A DNA stretch of 13,989 bases from contig DAINQP010000166.1 in the NCBI GenBank assembly GCA_036742665.1, forward strand, positions 1 through 13,989. Reading direction: 5' to 3'. Positions 7,377 to 13,989 of this stretch are shown in pieces. The translations under genes and the position numbers were made by a program. Position 1 is the first letter of the stretch. Each line of letters opens with the position of its first letter. The DNA is from Gp6-AA40 sp036742665. Lineage in GTDB: Bacteria; Acidobacteriota; Vicinamibacteria; Vicinamibacterales; UBA2999. Under the pieces are notes generated by a model. The model was not told the DNA's origin. It searched no databases and saw nothing but the letters and a program-made list of their open reading frames with translations.

Positions 7377-9290
7377 ATGGCAGTCGATAGCGAGGAAATC
7401 ATTCAAACCGGCGACGTCGATCTCGGTGCGCGCGTGGCCAAGGATGCAGTGACGTTCACCGTGTGGGCGCCGCGTCACGACGCCATGACGCTTCGCCTCG
7501 AGGATCGCGACTTCCCATCGGGATGTCGCGACATTCCGATGGAGGCGCGGCCGGACGGTTATTTTGCGGTGACTGTGCCGGGCGCGCGCGCAGGACAACA
7601 CTATTGGTTCAAGTTGGCGGACGCTCTTCGTCCTGATCCCGTCTCGCGCTATCAACCCGAAGGTGTCTTTGGTCGGTCGGCGATTGTCGATCCTGCGTCG
7701 TTTCCGTGGACCGATGCGGACTGGACCGGCACACCGCCTCGCCATCGCAACGTCGTCTACGAGATGCACATCGGCACGTTCACGACGGCCGGGACGTGGG
7801 GAGCTGCGCGCGGGCAGTTGCAGCGATTGGCGGATCTAGGCGTAACGACGCTCGAGATCATGCCGCTGGCCGAGTTCTCGGGTCGATTCGGATGGGGCTA
7901 CGACGGTGTGTTTCTCTTCGCGCCGTTCCACATGTACGGGACGCCAGATGATGTCCGCGTCTTCATCAACGATGCCCATCGTCTCGGGATCGCGGTCATC
8001 CTCGATGTCGTCTACAACCATCTTGGTCCGGTTGGCAATGTCCTCCACGAGTACAGCGACTGGTACTTCGCCGACCACGAGACGGAATGGGGCCGCGGCT
8101 TCAACGTCGACGGTGCCCATTCCGAGCCGGTGCGGGCGTTCATGCGCGCCAACGTGCGGCACTGGATCGACGAGTACCACTTCGACGGGCTTCGGTTCGA
8201 TGCCGTCCACTCAATCATCGACAGCTCGCCTGAGCACATCGTCCACGAACTGACGCGGCATGCCCGCGCAATCGCGCACCCACGTCGTCAGTTCGTGGTC
8301 GCCGAGAACGAGTCGCAGAACGTCGCGTTCCTCAAGGATGTTGGTGAGCACGGACCTGGCGGTCTCGACGGAATGTGGAACGAAGACTGGCATCACGCCG
8401 CCCTTGTCGCCCTGTCCGGCCAGCGTTCCGCCTACTGCACCGATTACGACGGCACGGCCAACGAGTTCGCGGCGATGGCGCGGTGGAACCTCCTGTACCA
8501 GGGGCAGTGGTATTCGTGGCAGAAGCAGCGGCGCGGCACTGATTCACGAGCCTGTCCGAGCTCCGCGTTCGTCTGCTTCCTCGAGAATCATGACCAGGTG
8601 GCCAACACCGGCCGCGGCGTCCGACTGCATCAGCTGTCTCAGGCCGGGCGATGGCGGGCACTGGTCTCGTTGCTGTTGCTCGGGCCGCAGATTCCGATGC
8701 TCTTTCAGGGGCAGGAGTGTGCGACCCCGTCGCCATTCACGTACTTTGCGGATCATGAAAGCGACCTGGCCGAAGCCGTCCGCAAGGGCCGCCTCGAATT
8801 CCTGTCGCAGTTTCCGGCGCTGACCGATCCAGAGACGCGCAAGATCCTGCCCGTTCCCGACGACGAAGCCGCTTTTCGGGCGTGCCGAATCAACTGGTGT
8901 GGCCACCCTGGCTCGGAGGAGGCCAGGCTGCTTCATACCGACCTGTTGAGGCTGCGCCGATCCGACGTTGTATTAGCGGGGCTCGGCACGACGGACACGC
9001 AGGTCGCGACATCAGCGCTGACTGAGGACGTACTGCTGCTGCGATACTCAACCGGTGATGACGAGCGGTTGATGCTACTCAATCTCGGCCGGTGCACCAC
9101 CCTCCGGATGAACGATCCGTTGCTCGCCCCCGCGTCGAGGCAGGTGCAGTGGACAATGATGTGGTGCAGCGAGCGCGCGGCCTACGGTGGCACGGGCGTG
9201 GCGCCGTTGTCGCCTGAGGGACTCTGGGCGCTGCAAGCCAACTGCGCGTGGCTGTTTCGTGCTGAGCCGATCCGATCAGAGGCGCTATGA
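7377..9290 (+). CDS. treZ: Maltooligosyltrehalose trehalohydrolase (TreZ, GH13_10)
   Basis: TreZ hydrolyses the alpha-1,4 bond next to the trehalose end made by TreY and releases free trehalose. The 637-residue protein has an N-terminal carbohydrate-binding-like beta domain with VTFTVWAPRHDAM (25-37), then the GH13 barrel: VYEMHIGTFT (127-136), DVVYNH (210-215), GLRFDAVHSI with nucleophile D275, VVAENE with acid E310, and FLENHDQVAN with D406. IGTFT and FxPFHMYGTPDD are typical of TreZ as opposed to GlgB. ATG 7377 begins a natural MAVDSEE N-terminus; the frame stays open far upstream but that part is antisense-like shadow of GDE, and GTG 7353 is the only close alternative. The gap to GDE is 26 bases, and the stop overlaps the next start as ATGA, implying coupled translation. 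Confidence 0.95.
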   Translation: MAVDSEEIIQTGDVDLGARVAKDAVTFTVWAPRHDAMTLRLEDRDFPSGCRDIPMEARPDGYFAVTVPGARAGQHYWFKLADALRPDPVSRYQPEGVFGRSAIVDPASFPWTDADWTGTPPRHRNVVYEMHIGTFTTAGTWGAARGQLQRLADLGVTTLEIMPLAEFSGRFGWGYDGVFLFAPFHMYGTPDDVRVFINDAHRLGIAVILDVVYNHLGPVGNVLHEYSDWYFADHETEWGRGFNVDGAHSEPVRAFMRANVRHWIDEYHFDGLRFDAVHSIIDSSPEHIVHELTRHARAIAHPRRQFVVAENESQNVAFLKDVGEHGPGGLDGMWNEDWHHAALVALSGQRSAYCTDYDGTANEFAAMARWNLLYQGQWYSWQKQRRGTDSRACPSSAFVCFLENHDQVANTGRGVRLHQLSQAGRWRALVSLLLLGPQIPMLFQGQECATPSPFTYFADHESDLAEAVRKGRLEFLSQFPALTDPETRKILPVPDDEAAFRACRINWCGHPGSEEARLLHTDLLRLRRSDVVLAGLGTTDTQVATSALTEDVLLLRYSTGDDERLMLLNLGRCTTLRMNDPLLAPASRQVQWTMMWCSERAAYGGTGVAPLSPEGLWALQANCAWLFRAEPIRSEAL

Positions 9291-11440
9291 CGCCCGCTAT
9301 CTGGCCTGGCAGATATTTTCCGTTCGGTGCCTACTACGATGGCGCCGGCGTCAACTTTTCGATCTTCTCGGAGGTCGCCGAGCGCGTCGATCTCTGCCTG
9401 TTCGACGAGCACGGCACGGAGACCGCGGTGCGGCTGCCGGAGCGAACGGCCTTCTGCTGGCACGGGTACGTGCCTGGGTTGCGGCCTGGCCAGCGCTACG
9501 GCTTCCGCGTGCATGGCCCGTGGCGGCCGGAAGAAGGGCTGCGCTGCAATCCGTCGAAGCTGCTCCTCGACCCGTACGCGCGCGCGATCGTCGGCGACGT
9601 CGAGTACAAACCGGCGGTCTTCGGCCACGTCATCGCGCCTGACGGCTCCGCCACGACAGATCCGAATACAGAAGATAGCGCCCCATTCGTGCCGCGCTCG
9701 GTGGTGATCGATCCGAAAGAGAAGTGGGCGCGGCCAGATTCGCCGCCTCGGCATCCTTTGCATCGCAGCGTCATCTACGAGCTGCACGTGAAAGGCTTCA
9801 CCAAAGTCCGCGAGGATCTGCCGCCCGAGATCCGTGGCACCTATGCCGGGCTCGGCCACCCGGCGACGGTGAAGTATCTGCAGCAACTCGGCATCACGGC
9901 AGTGGAGCTGATGCCCGTGCATCACTTCGTGCACGAAGGGTTTCTCCGCGACCGCGGGCTGAACAACTACTGGGGCTACAACTCGATCGGGTTCTTCGCG
10001 CCGCATGCCGGGTATGCCAGTCGCTGTGATCCGGCGGCACAGATTGGCGAGTTCCGCGAGATGGTGTGCGCGCTGCACCGGGCGGGCATCGAGGTCATTC
10101 TCGACGTCGTGTACAACCACACTGCCGAAGGGAACCAGCAGGGGCCGACGTTGAGTTTTCGCGGCTTCGATAACCGGGCCTATTACCGTCTCCAACACGA
10201 CCAGCCGCTCTACTACAGCAACTACACCGGCACCGGGAACAGCATGAACACCACTCATGCCACGGTGCTGCAGCTGATCATGGATTCGTTGCGCTACTGG
10301 GTCCAGGAAATGCACGTCGACGGCTTCCGGTTCGATCTGGCGTCCACGCTGGCGCGCGAGTTCCATCATGTGGACCATGGGTCGTCGTTCTTCGACGTCA
10401 TCCAGCAGGATCCCGTGCTCAACCGCGTCAAGCTGATTGCCGAACCGTGGGACGTTGGCGACGGCGGCTATCAGGTCGGCAACTTCCCGCCGCGCTGGAG
10501 CGAGTGGAACGGCCAGTATCGCGATGCGATGCGCGATTACTGGCGTGGGGAGCAGCCGGTGGCAACCTTTGCCTCGCGGTTTGCCGGCAGCTCCGATCTG
10601 TACGCCCGCAATCGCCGGCCTGACGCCAGCATCAACTTCATCACCGCCCACGACGGCTTCACGCTGCGCGATCTCGTTTCGTACAACGAGAAGCACAACG
10701 AGGCCAATGGCGACCACAACACCGACGGCGAATCGCACAATCGATCGTGGAACTGCGGCGCCGAAGGACCGACCGACGACCCCGCGATCAACGCGCTCCG
10801 CGGTCGGCAGCAGCGCAACATGCTGGCGACGCTTCTCACGTCGCAAGGCGTACCGATGATTGTCGCCGGCGACGAGCGTGGCCGCACGCAACACGGCAAC
10901 AACAACGCGTACTGTCAGGACAACGAGATTTCGTGGATGGACTGGCAGATGGGCGATGCCGATCTGCTGGAGTTCACGCGCCAGTTGATTCGTCTGCGCC
11001 GCGCGCATCCCACATTCTGGCGACAGCATTGGCTCACCGGCCGCTCACCATCCGGCGATGGCGGCTGCCCGGACGTGGCGTGGTTGACGTCTGCGGGGAC
11101 AGCGATGACGGACCACGAGTGGACCGACGGCGGACTCAAGAGCGTGATGGTGTTCCTGAACGGATGCGCGATTGCCGGCGCCGGCCAGCGCGGCGAGCGC
11201 ATCAGCGACGATAGTTTTTTGCTGATCTTCAACGCGCACGATCGTCCGGTGGACTTCACGATCACGAGCGCGGTGCCTGATGCGAGATGGCGCGTGCTGT
11301 TCGACACCCGCAAGAGCCGTCCTCGGGCGTCCCGCCGCCGGTTCGAATCGGGCGAACGCCTGCGCGTCGAATCACGCTCAGTCGTCATCCTCGCCAACAG
11401 TGTGACTACGACATCTGCAGGAGATCACGTGGCACCATAG
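9287..11440 (+). CDS. treX: Isoamylase-type glycogen debranching enzyme (TreX/GlgX, GH13_11)
   Basis: This enzyme cuts whole alpha-1,6 side chains from glycogen, supplying linear maltodextrin to TreY. The 717-residue protein has the N-terminal CBM48-like domain (PFGAYYDGAGVNFSIFSE, then YGFRVHGPW at 71-79), followed by the barrel motifs YELHVKGFT (164-172), DVVYNH (273-278), DGFRFDLAS with nucleophile D350, LIAEPWDVG with acid E386, and FITAHDGFTLRDLVSYNEKHN with D456. These are the standard GlgX/TreX signatures, and length is normal. GlgX and TreX are the same family; I use treX because the gene overlaps treZ by four bases in the trehalose operon. It is the last gene of that operon; a heptad-repeat palindrome begins three bases after its stop. 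A debranching role in general glycogen turnover is equally possible. Confidence 0.93.
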   Translation: MTPAIWPGRYFPFGAYYDGAGVNFSIFSEVAERVDLCLFDEHGTETAVRLPERTAFCWHGYVPGLRPGQRYGFRVHGPWRPEEGLRCNPSKLLLDPYARAIVGDVEYKPAVFGHVIAPDGSATTDPNTEDSAPFVPRSVVIDPKEKWARPDSPPRHPLHRSVIYELHVKGFTKVREDLPPEIRGTYAGLGHPATVKYLQQLGITAVELMPVHHFVHEGFLRDRGLNNYWGYNSIGFFAPHAGYASRCDPAAQIGEFREMVCALHRAGIEVILDVVYNHTAEGNQQGPTLSFRGFDNRAYYRLQHDQPLYYSNYTGTGNSMNTTHATVLQLIMDSLRYWVQEMHVDGFRFDLASTLAREFHHVDHGSSFFDVIQQDPVLNRVKLIAEPWDVGDGGYQVGNFPPRWSEWNGQYRDAMRDYWRGEQPVATFASRFAGSSDLYARNRRPDASINFITAHDGFTLRDLVSYNEKHNEANGDHNTDGESHNRSWNCGAEGPTDDPAINALRGRQQRNMLATLLTSQGVPMIVAGDERGRTQHGNNNAYCQDNEISWMDWQMGDADLLEFTRQLIRLRRAHPTFWRQHWLTGRSPSGDGGCPDVAWLTSAGTAMTDHEWTDGGLKSVMVFLNGCAIAGAGQRGERISDDSFLLIFNAHDRPVDFTITSAVPDARWRVLFDTRKSRPRASRRRFESGERLRVESRSVVILANSVTTTSAGDHVAP

Positions 11441-11442
11441 GA

Positions 11443-11509
11443 GGAATCCGGCGGCAGGAATCGGGAATCAGCAGGTCATTCTGAATCCTGACTCCCGTCT
11501 CCTGAATCC
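11443..11509. repeat. Inverted array of seven-base repeats (67 bp)
   Basis: Four heptamers in one orientation (GGAATCC, GGCGGCA, GGAATCG, GGAATCA; 11443-11470) and four in the other (TGAATCC, TGACTCC, CGTCTCC, TGAATCC; 11482-11509) flank an 11-base centre with no break in the seven-base phase on each side. The inner 15 bases of each arm pair with one G-T wobble and two mismatches, so transcripts could fold into a hairpin at 11457-11495. The array fills almost the entire gap between treX and the transporter gene. No T-run follows, so termination would not be of the standard intrinsic kind. Confidence 0.6.
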
Positions 11510-11517
11510 TTCAATTC

Positions 11518-12420
11518 ATGCCACCCGCCGTCTCAACATCGCGCGAACGTACGCTCGCGTTCGCCGCCTGGATTGTCGTCTGCATCGTCTGGGGCACGAC
11601 GTATCTTGCGATTCGAATCGCTCTCGAATCTGTGCCAGTCGCGTTGGTGGGCGGGCTTCGATTCACTGCTGCCGGCATCATCCTGATCGCCGCGCTTCGG
11701 CTGACTGGACAGCCGCTGCCTGCGCGCTCCTCGTGGGGCGCCGTTGTGCTTTCCGGATTTCTGCTGCTGGTCATCGGCAACGGTGCCGTCGTCTGGGCCG
11801 AGCAGTACGTCGCGAGCGGCCTGGCCGCGGTGATTGTCGCGATGGTGCCGTTCTGGAATGTCGTCGTCGAAGGGGTTCGTCCCGGCGGGGAACGGCCGAC
11901 GGCGCGGACGTTGTCCGGTCTGGCGGTGGGATTCGCGGGGATTGTCGTGCTGGTCTGGCCGGAGCTGTTCACGGATACGGGCGGTAATTGGTTCGTCGCT
12001 GGTGTGATTGCCTTGCAGTTGGCGTGCGCCGGCTGGGCGATCGGCACATCATTCACCAAACGCAACACCGTGTCGTCACCGGCCGCAACGTCGGCGGTGC
12101 AGATGCTCGCCGCCGGTCTGATGTTTCTGGCAATCGCCACCGCGACCGGTGAATGGAGGGAGCTCGCGTTTACCGGTCGATCGGCGAGCGCGATTCTCTA
12201 TCTGGTGGTCTTCGGATCCATCGTTGCGTACTCGGCGTTCGTCTACGCCTTGAAGCATCTCCCGATTACGACAGTCTCGCTCTACTCCTATGTAAACCCG
12301 ATCATTGCCGTCATCCTCGGCACCCTACTGCTGTCGGAGCCTTTCTCGGGCCGGACGGTCGTGGCATCGGCGCTCGTGTTCGCCGGTATCGCCGTCGTGC
12401 GATCGGCGTCCGAGGCCTGA
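11518..12420 (+). CDS. EamA-family (DMT superfamily) membrane transporter
   Basis: A 300-residue inner-membrane protein with ten predicted hydrophobic spans (about 13-34, 41-61, 72-92, 97-115, 131-148, 157-176, 190-209, 224-243, 250-270, 277-295), arranged as the two EamA repeats expected for drug/metabolite transporters. WGTTYLAIRIAL after span 1 and NPIIAVILGTLLLSEP in span 9 are the family's usual landmarks. Length matches the family norm of about 290-310. Substrate cannot be read from the sequence; YedA-type members are mostly exporters of amino acids or small metabolites. ATG 11518 follows the heptad-repeat palindrome by eight bases and has no visible Shine-Dalgarno, so expression may depend on the upstream element or be leaderless-like. 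Same strand as the trehalose operon but 77 bases away, so membership in that operon is uncertain. Confidence 0.92.
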   Translation: MPPAVSTSRERTLAFAAWIVVCIVWGTTYLAIRIALESVPVALVGGLRFTAAGIILIAALRLTGQPLPARSSWGAVVLSGFLLLVIGNGAVVWAEQYVASGLAAVIVAMVPFWNVVVEGVRPGGERPTARTLSGLAVGFAGIVVLVWPELFTDTGGNWFVAGVIALQLACAGWAIGTSFTKRNTVSSPAATSAVQMLAAGLMFLAIATATGEWRELAFTGRSASAILYLVVFGSIVAYSAFVYALKHLPITTVSLYSYVNPIIAVILGTLLLSEPFSGRTVVASALVFAGIAVVRSASEA

Positions 12421-12480
12421 AACTGTCCTCTAGCCGGCCGCTGAATCGGGCAAGAACATGCACAGTCGCGCAGCAGAGCT

Positions 12481-12496
12481 TGGCATACTCTTGGCT
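12481..12496 (+). promoter_or_regulatory. Sigma-54-like -24/-12 promoter candidate
   Basis: TGGCATACTCTTGGCT has the invariant GG (12482-12483) and GC (12494-12495) at sigma-54 spacing and matches most other consensus positions; the main departures are at C6, G7 and the T before the GC. A start site near 12506 would leave a leader of about 17 bases that just includes the ribosome site. The same stretch has a GCATA/TATGC inverted repeat (12483-12500) that could instead be a repressor site. No UAS for an enhancer-binding protein was identified. Confidence 0.35.
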
Positions 12497-12509
12497 ATGC
12501 ACTCAGCCA

Positions 12510-12514
12510 GGGAG
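12510..12514 (+). promoter_or_regulatory. Ribosome binding site GGGAG for the crystallin-like gene
   Basis: GGGAG ends eight bases before ATG 12523, an ideal distance. The alternative GTG at 12514 overlaps it and so cannot use it. This decides the start at 12523. Confidence 0.7.
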
Positions 12515-12522
12515 TGAACGTT

Positions 12523-13230
12523 ATGAAGCATCGCGCTTTTGCCGCCGTGATCTTTGCAGGACTCTCGATGACCGCCGCGCCGACGTTTGCGCAACAGGGG
12601 CGCGATCGGAACGACGGTCGGGACAATCGCGACACCGACCGTGTGTGCTTCTATCGCGATATCGAGTACCAGGGGCCGTCCTGGTGCTATCGCTCCGGTG
12701 ACGAACTCGCGAATCTTCACAACCGCGGCAATGAGATTTCCTCGATCCGCATCTTCGGGCGTGCGCGGGTCATCGTCTGGGACCATGAGGAGTTCATGGG
12801 CGCGACGGATGAATTCGATATGGACGTACCTGACTTGCGGCTACGTGCGATGGAGGGCCGCCGGAATTGGAACGATCGAATCGACTCGTTTCGGGTGATC
12901 GCGTTCAACCGCCGCGGCCGCGGCGTCGGGTTCGGTCGCGATCGGGACGACGTGAGCGATAACCGCCCGGCGCGCGATCGCATTTGCATCTATGAGGACA
13001 TCAACTACGGCGGCCGCTCGCAGTGCTGGAGCGCCGACGAAGAAGAGCGCAATCTGAGCGGCACCGGCTGGAACGATCGCATCAGCTCGATTCGCGTCTA
13101 CGGCCGGGCACGAGTCGAGGTGTATCGCGATGCCGACTATCGCGGACAGCGGGTACGGATCGACCGGGACGCTTCGGACCTCGGTGCCATCAACTGGGGC
13201 GACCAGATTTCGTCGTTTCAGGTGCGGTAA
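12523..13230 (+). CDS. Secreted protein with two beta/gamma-crystallin domains
   Basis: A 235-residue exported protein. Residues 1-23 form a classical signal peptide (MKHR, hydrophobic core, cleavage after TFA-23 before QQ). An Arg/Asp-rich linker leads into two homologous beta/gamma-crystallin domains (about 41-126 and 154-235), joined by an Arg/Gly/Asp-rich linker. Each domain has two Greek-key motifs. The calcium-site signature (N/D)(N/D)xx(S/T)S is exact only in motif 3 (NDRISS, 184-189); the others are degenerate: GNEISS (69-74), NDRIDS (117-122), GDQISS (226-231). Cysteine pairs C42/C55 and C155/C168 have equal spacing and could form disulfides outside the cytoplasm. Similar repeats occur in I36-type peptidase inhibitors, an alternative reading. 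Likely a periplasmic or extracellular calcium-binding structural protein; the biological role is unknown. It has its own promoter candidate and ribosome site, so it is probably monocistronic. Confidence 0.88.
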   Translation: MKHRAFAAVIFAGLSMTAAPTFAQQGRDRNDGRDNRDTDRVCFYRDIEYQGPSWCYRSGDELANLHNRGNEISSIRIFGRARVIVWDHEEFMGATDEFDMDVPDLRLRAMEGRRNWNDRIDSFRVIAFNRRGRGVGFGRDRDDVSDNRPARDRICIYEDINYGGRSQCWSADEEERNLSGTGWNDRISSIRVYGRARVEVYRDADYRGQRVRIDRDASDLGAINWGDQISSFQVR

Positions 13231-13395
13231 CGCGCAGCTCCTCGACACCGCACAACAGACGTGGGCGCTCGGGATTCACTGATGTCCAGCTGATCCCAGC
13301 GCGCCACGTAGCCACCGGCCGTCGGCCGAAGCAATAACTGAGATTGATCAGCCGTTCCTGCGTTGCGCGGCCACGTGTTTGCAAGCTGCGATCAC

Positions 13396-13908
13396 ATGGA
13401 CTCGACGACGAGAGCAGCGTGCGTCGGAGCTCTGGCCGGGCTTGCGGGCACGTTCGCGATGAATGTCGCACAACGACTGTGGACTCGCGCCGCTGGCGAC
13501 CATCCGCCGGAATCTGCAGCTGGTCCGCACGATGCACGTGACTGGCAGGAACGCGACGAAGCACAGAACTCGAACGAGATCGCGGCACAGACAGTGGCGA
13601 CGATGGTTGGACGTCCGCTAACCGATCGTGAGCTGGCGGTGGTTGCGCCGATTGTCCATTTCAGTTTTGGCGCCGCGGTGGGCGCTGCCTACGCCGCGTA
13701 TGTGCACACGCTTGGAGAGCGGCGACGTACAGGGCTCGGACTGGGTACGGCGTTGTGGCTCACGGCCGACGAGATCGCGATGCCGTTGCTCGGTCTCTCT
13801 CGCTCGACGTTGCAGCGGTCAGGGGAGAAACACCTGCAGTCGCTGGCCGCGCATTTTGTGTACGGCGTGGTGACTGAGCGGGTACGCCGAATCGCGGCGA
13901 GCACCTGA
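13396..13908 (+). CDS. DUF1440 (YagU-like) inner-membrane protein
   Basis: A 170-residue protein matching the DUF1440 pattern: a first membrane segment in GALAGLAGTFAMNVAQRLW, a hydrophilic Pro/Asp/Glu-rich loop ending in NSNEIAAQTVATMVGRPLTDRE, then HFSFGAAVGAAYAAYV, a GLGLGTALWLTADEIAMPLLGLS segment and a final SLAAHFVYGVVTERVRR. The LW-ADE-(A/I)-PLLGLS and HFVYG-T-E motifs are the family's most recognisable parts. E. coli YagU is linked to acid resistance, but the molecular function is unknown and should not be transferred. ATG 13396 is preferred because it begins just before the first membrane span; TTG 13363 would add eleven unconvincing residues. No clear Shine-Dalgarno precedes it. The 165 bases separating it from the crystallin-like gene show only a weak 5-bp stem (13316-13328). 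Confidence 0.85.
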   Translation: MDSTTRAACVGALAGLAGTFAMNVAQRLWTRAAGDHPPESAAGPHDARDWQERDEAQNSNEIAAQTVATMVGRPLTDRELAVVAPIVHFSFGAAVGAAYAAYVHTLGERRRTGLGLGTALWLTADEIAMPLLGLSRSTLQRSGEKHLQSLAAHFVYGVVTERVRRIAAST

Positions 13909-13989
13909 TCGCGCCTCCTCCTTGTGCCCACCGGCGCCGCGTTCCTGACGTACGTGTCGTTGATTCTCGACGAGCTCGTGCCGAAGCGG
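13909..13989. other. Right edge, no gene callable
   Basis: The last 81 bases contain no stop-bounded gene. One plus-strand frame from GTG 13924 (VPTGAAFLTYVSLILDELV...) stays open to the edge and has a hydrophobic stretch, so it could be the start of a further membrane protein, but it is too short to judge. Confidence 0.4.

Noticed and set aside
9182..11029. Minus-strand open frame of 615 codons opposite treX
   Set aside because: It lies fully antisense to a gene with every GH13 motif intact, and its translation is rich in Arg, Ala, Val and His without recognisable domains. Long antisense frames are expected in GC-rich coding DNA.
13316..13328. CGGCC-GTC-GGCCG stem as terminator after the crystallin-like gene
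   Set aside because: Only five base pairs and no T-run; too weak to call in GC-rich DNA.

Overview
The window is GC-rich and densely coded. It has no rRNA, tRNA, CRISPR array or insertion sequence that I can see. The gene set suggests a free-living soil-type bacterium: a glycogen-to-trehalose cluster, a PmtA-type phospholipid methyltransferase, a secreted beta/gamma-crystallin protein, a DUF1440 membrane protein and a very small winged-helix protein. Acidobacteriota (Vicinamibacteria-like) is my best guess, made by general resemblance only. The sequence is a draft assembly: a 100-N gap at 1564-1663 is flanked by an exact 55-bp duplication (1509-1563 and 1664-1718), which looks like an unmerged contig overlap and not a biological repeat.

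Layout. 1-1059 (-): 5' part of a helical protein resembling the RMD1/DUF155 group, cut by the left edge. 1060-1716: a non-coding stretch of about 500 real bases holding a perfect 8-3-8 dyad, a weak minus-strand promoter candidate and the gap. 1717-2373 (-): PmtA-like N-methyltransferase. 2383-2622 (+): 79-residue winged-helix protein, divergent from pmtA across an 11-bp-spaced direct repeat that covers both start codons. 2594-5281 (-): treY. 5311-7350 (+): bacterial/archaeal-type glycogen debranching enzyme (GH133). 7377-9290 (+): treZ. 9287-11440 (+): treX/glgX. 11443-11509: inverted array of seven-base repeats filling the gap before the next gene. 11518-12420 (+): EamA-type transporter. 12523-13230 (+): secreted two-domain beta/gamma-crystallin protein behind a sigma-54-like promoter candidate. 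13396-13908 (+): DUF1440 (YagU-like) membrane protein. 13909-13989: no callable gene.

How the genes work together. The core is a complete route from glycogen or maltodextrin to trehalose. TreX/GlgX removes alpha-1,6 branches. TreY turns the reducing-end linkage into an alpha,alpha-1,1 bond. TreZ cuts off free trehalose. The GH133 enzyme probably clears remaining alpha-1,6 glucosyl stubs. GDE, treZ and treX form a tight operon (26-bp gap, then a 4-bp ATGA overlap), while treY reads the opposite way from a very short shared start region. Trehalose and a calcium-binding-type secreted protein both fit osmotic or desiccation stress, but nothing in the sequence proves co-regulation. I did not find a clearly new multi-gene system. 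The most unusual signals are the heptad-repeat palindrome at 11443-11509, the start-codon-overlapping direct repeat at 2370-2388, and the pairing of two unrelated debranching enzymes in one operon.
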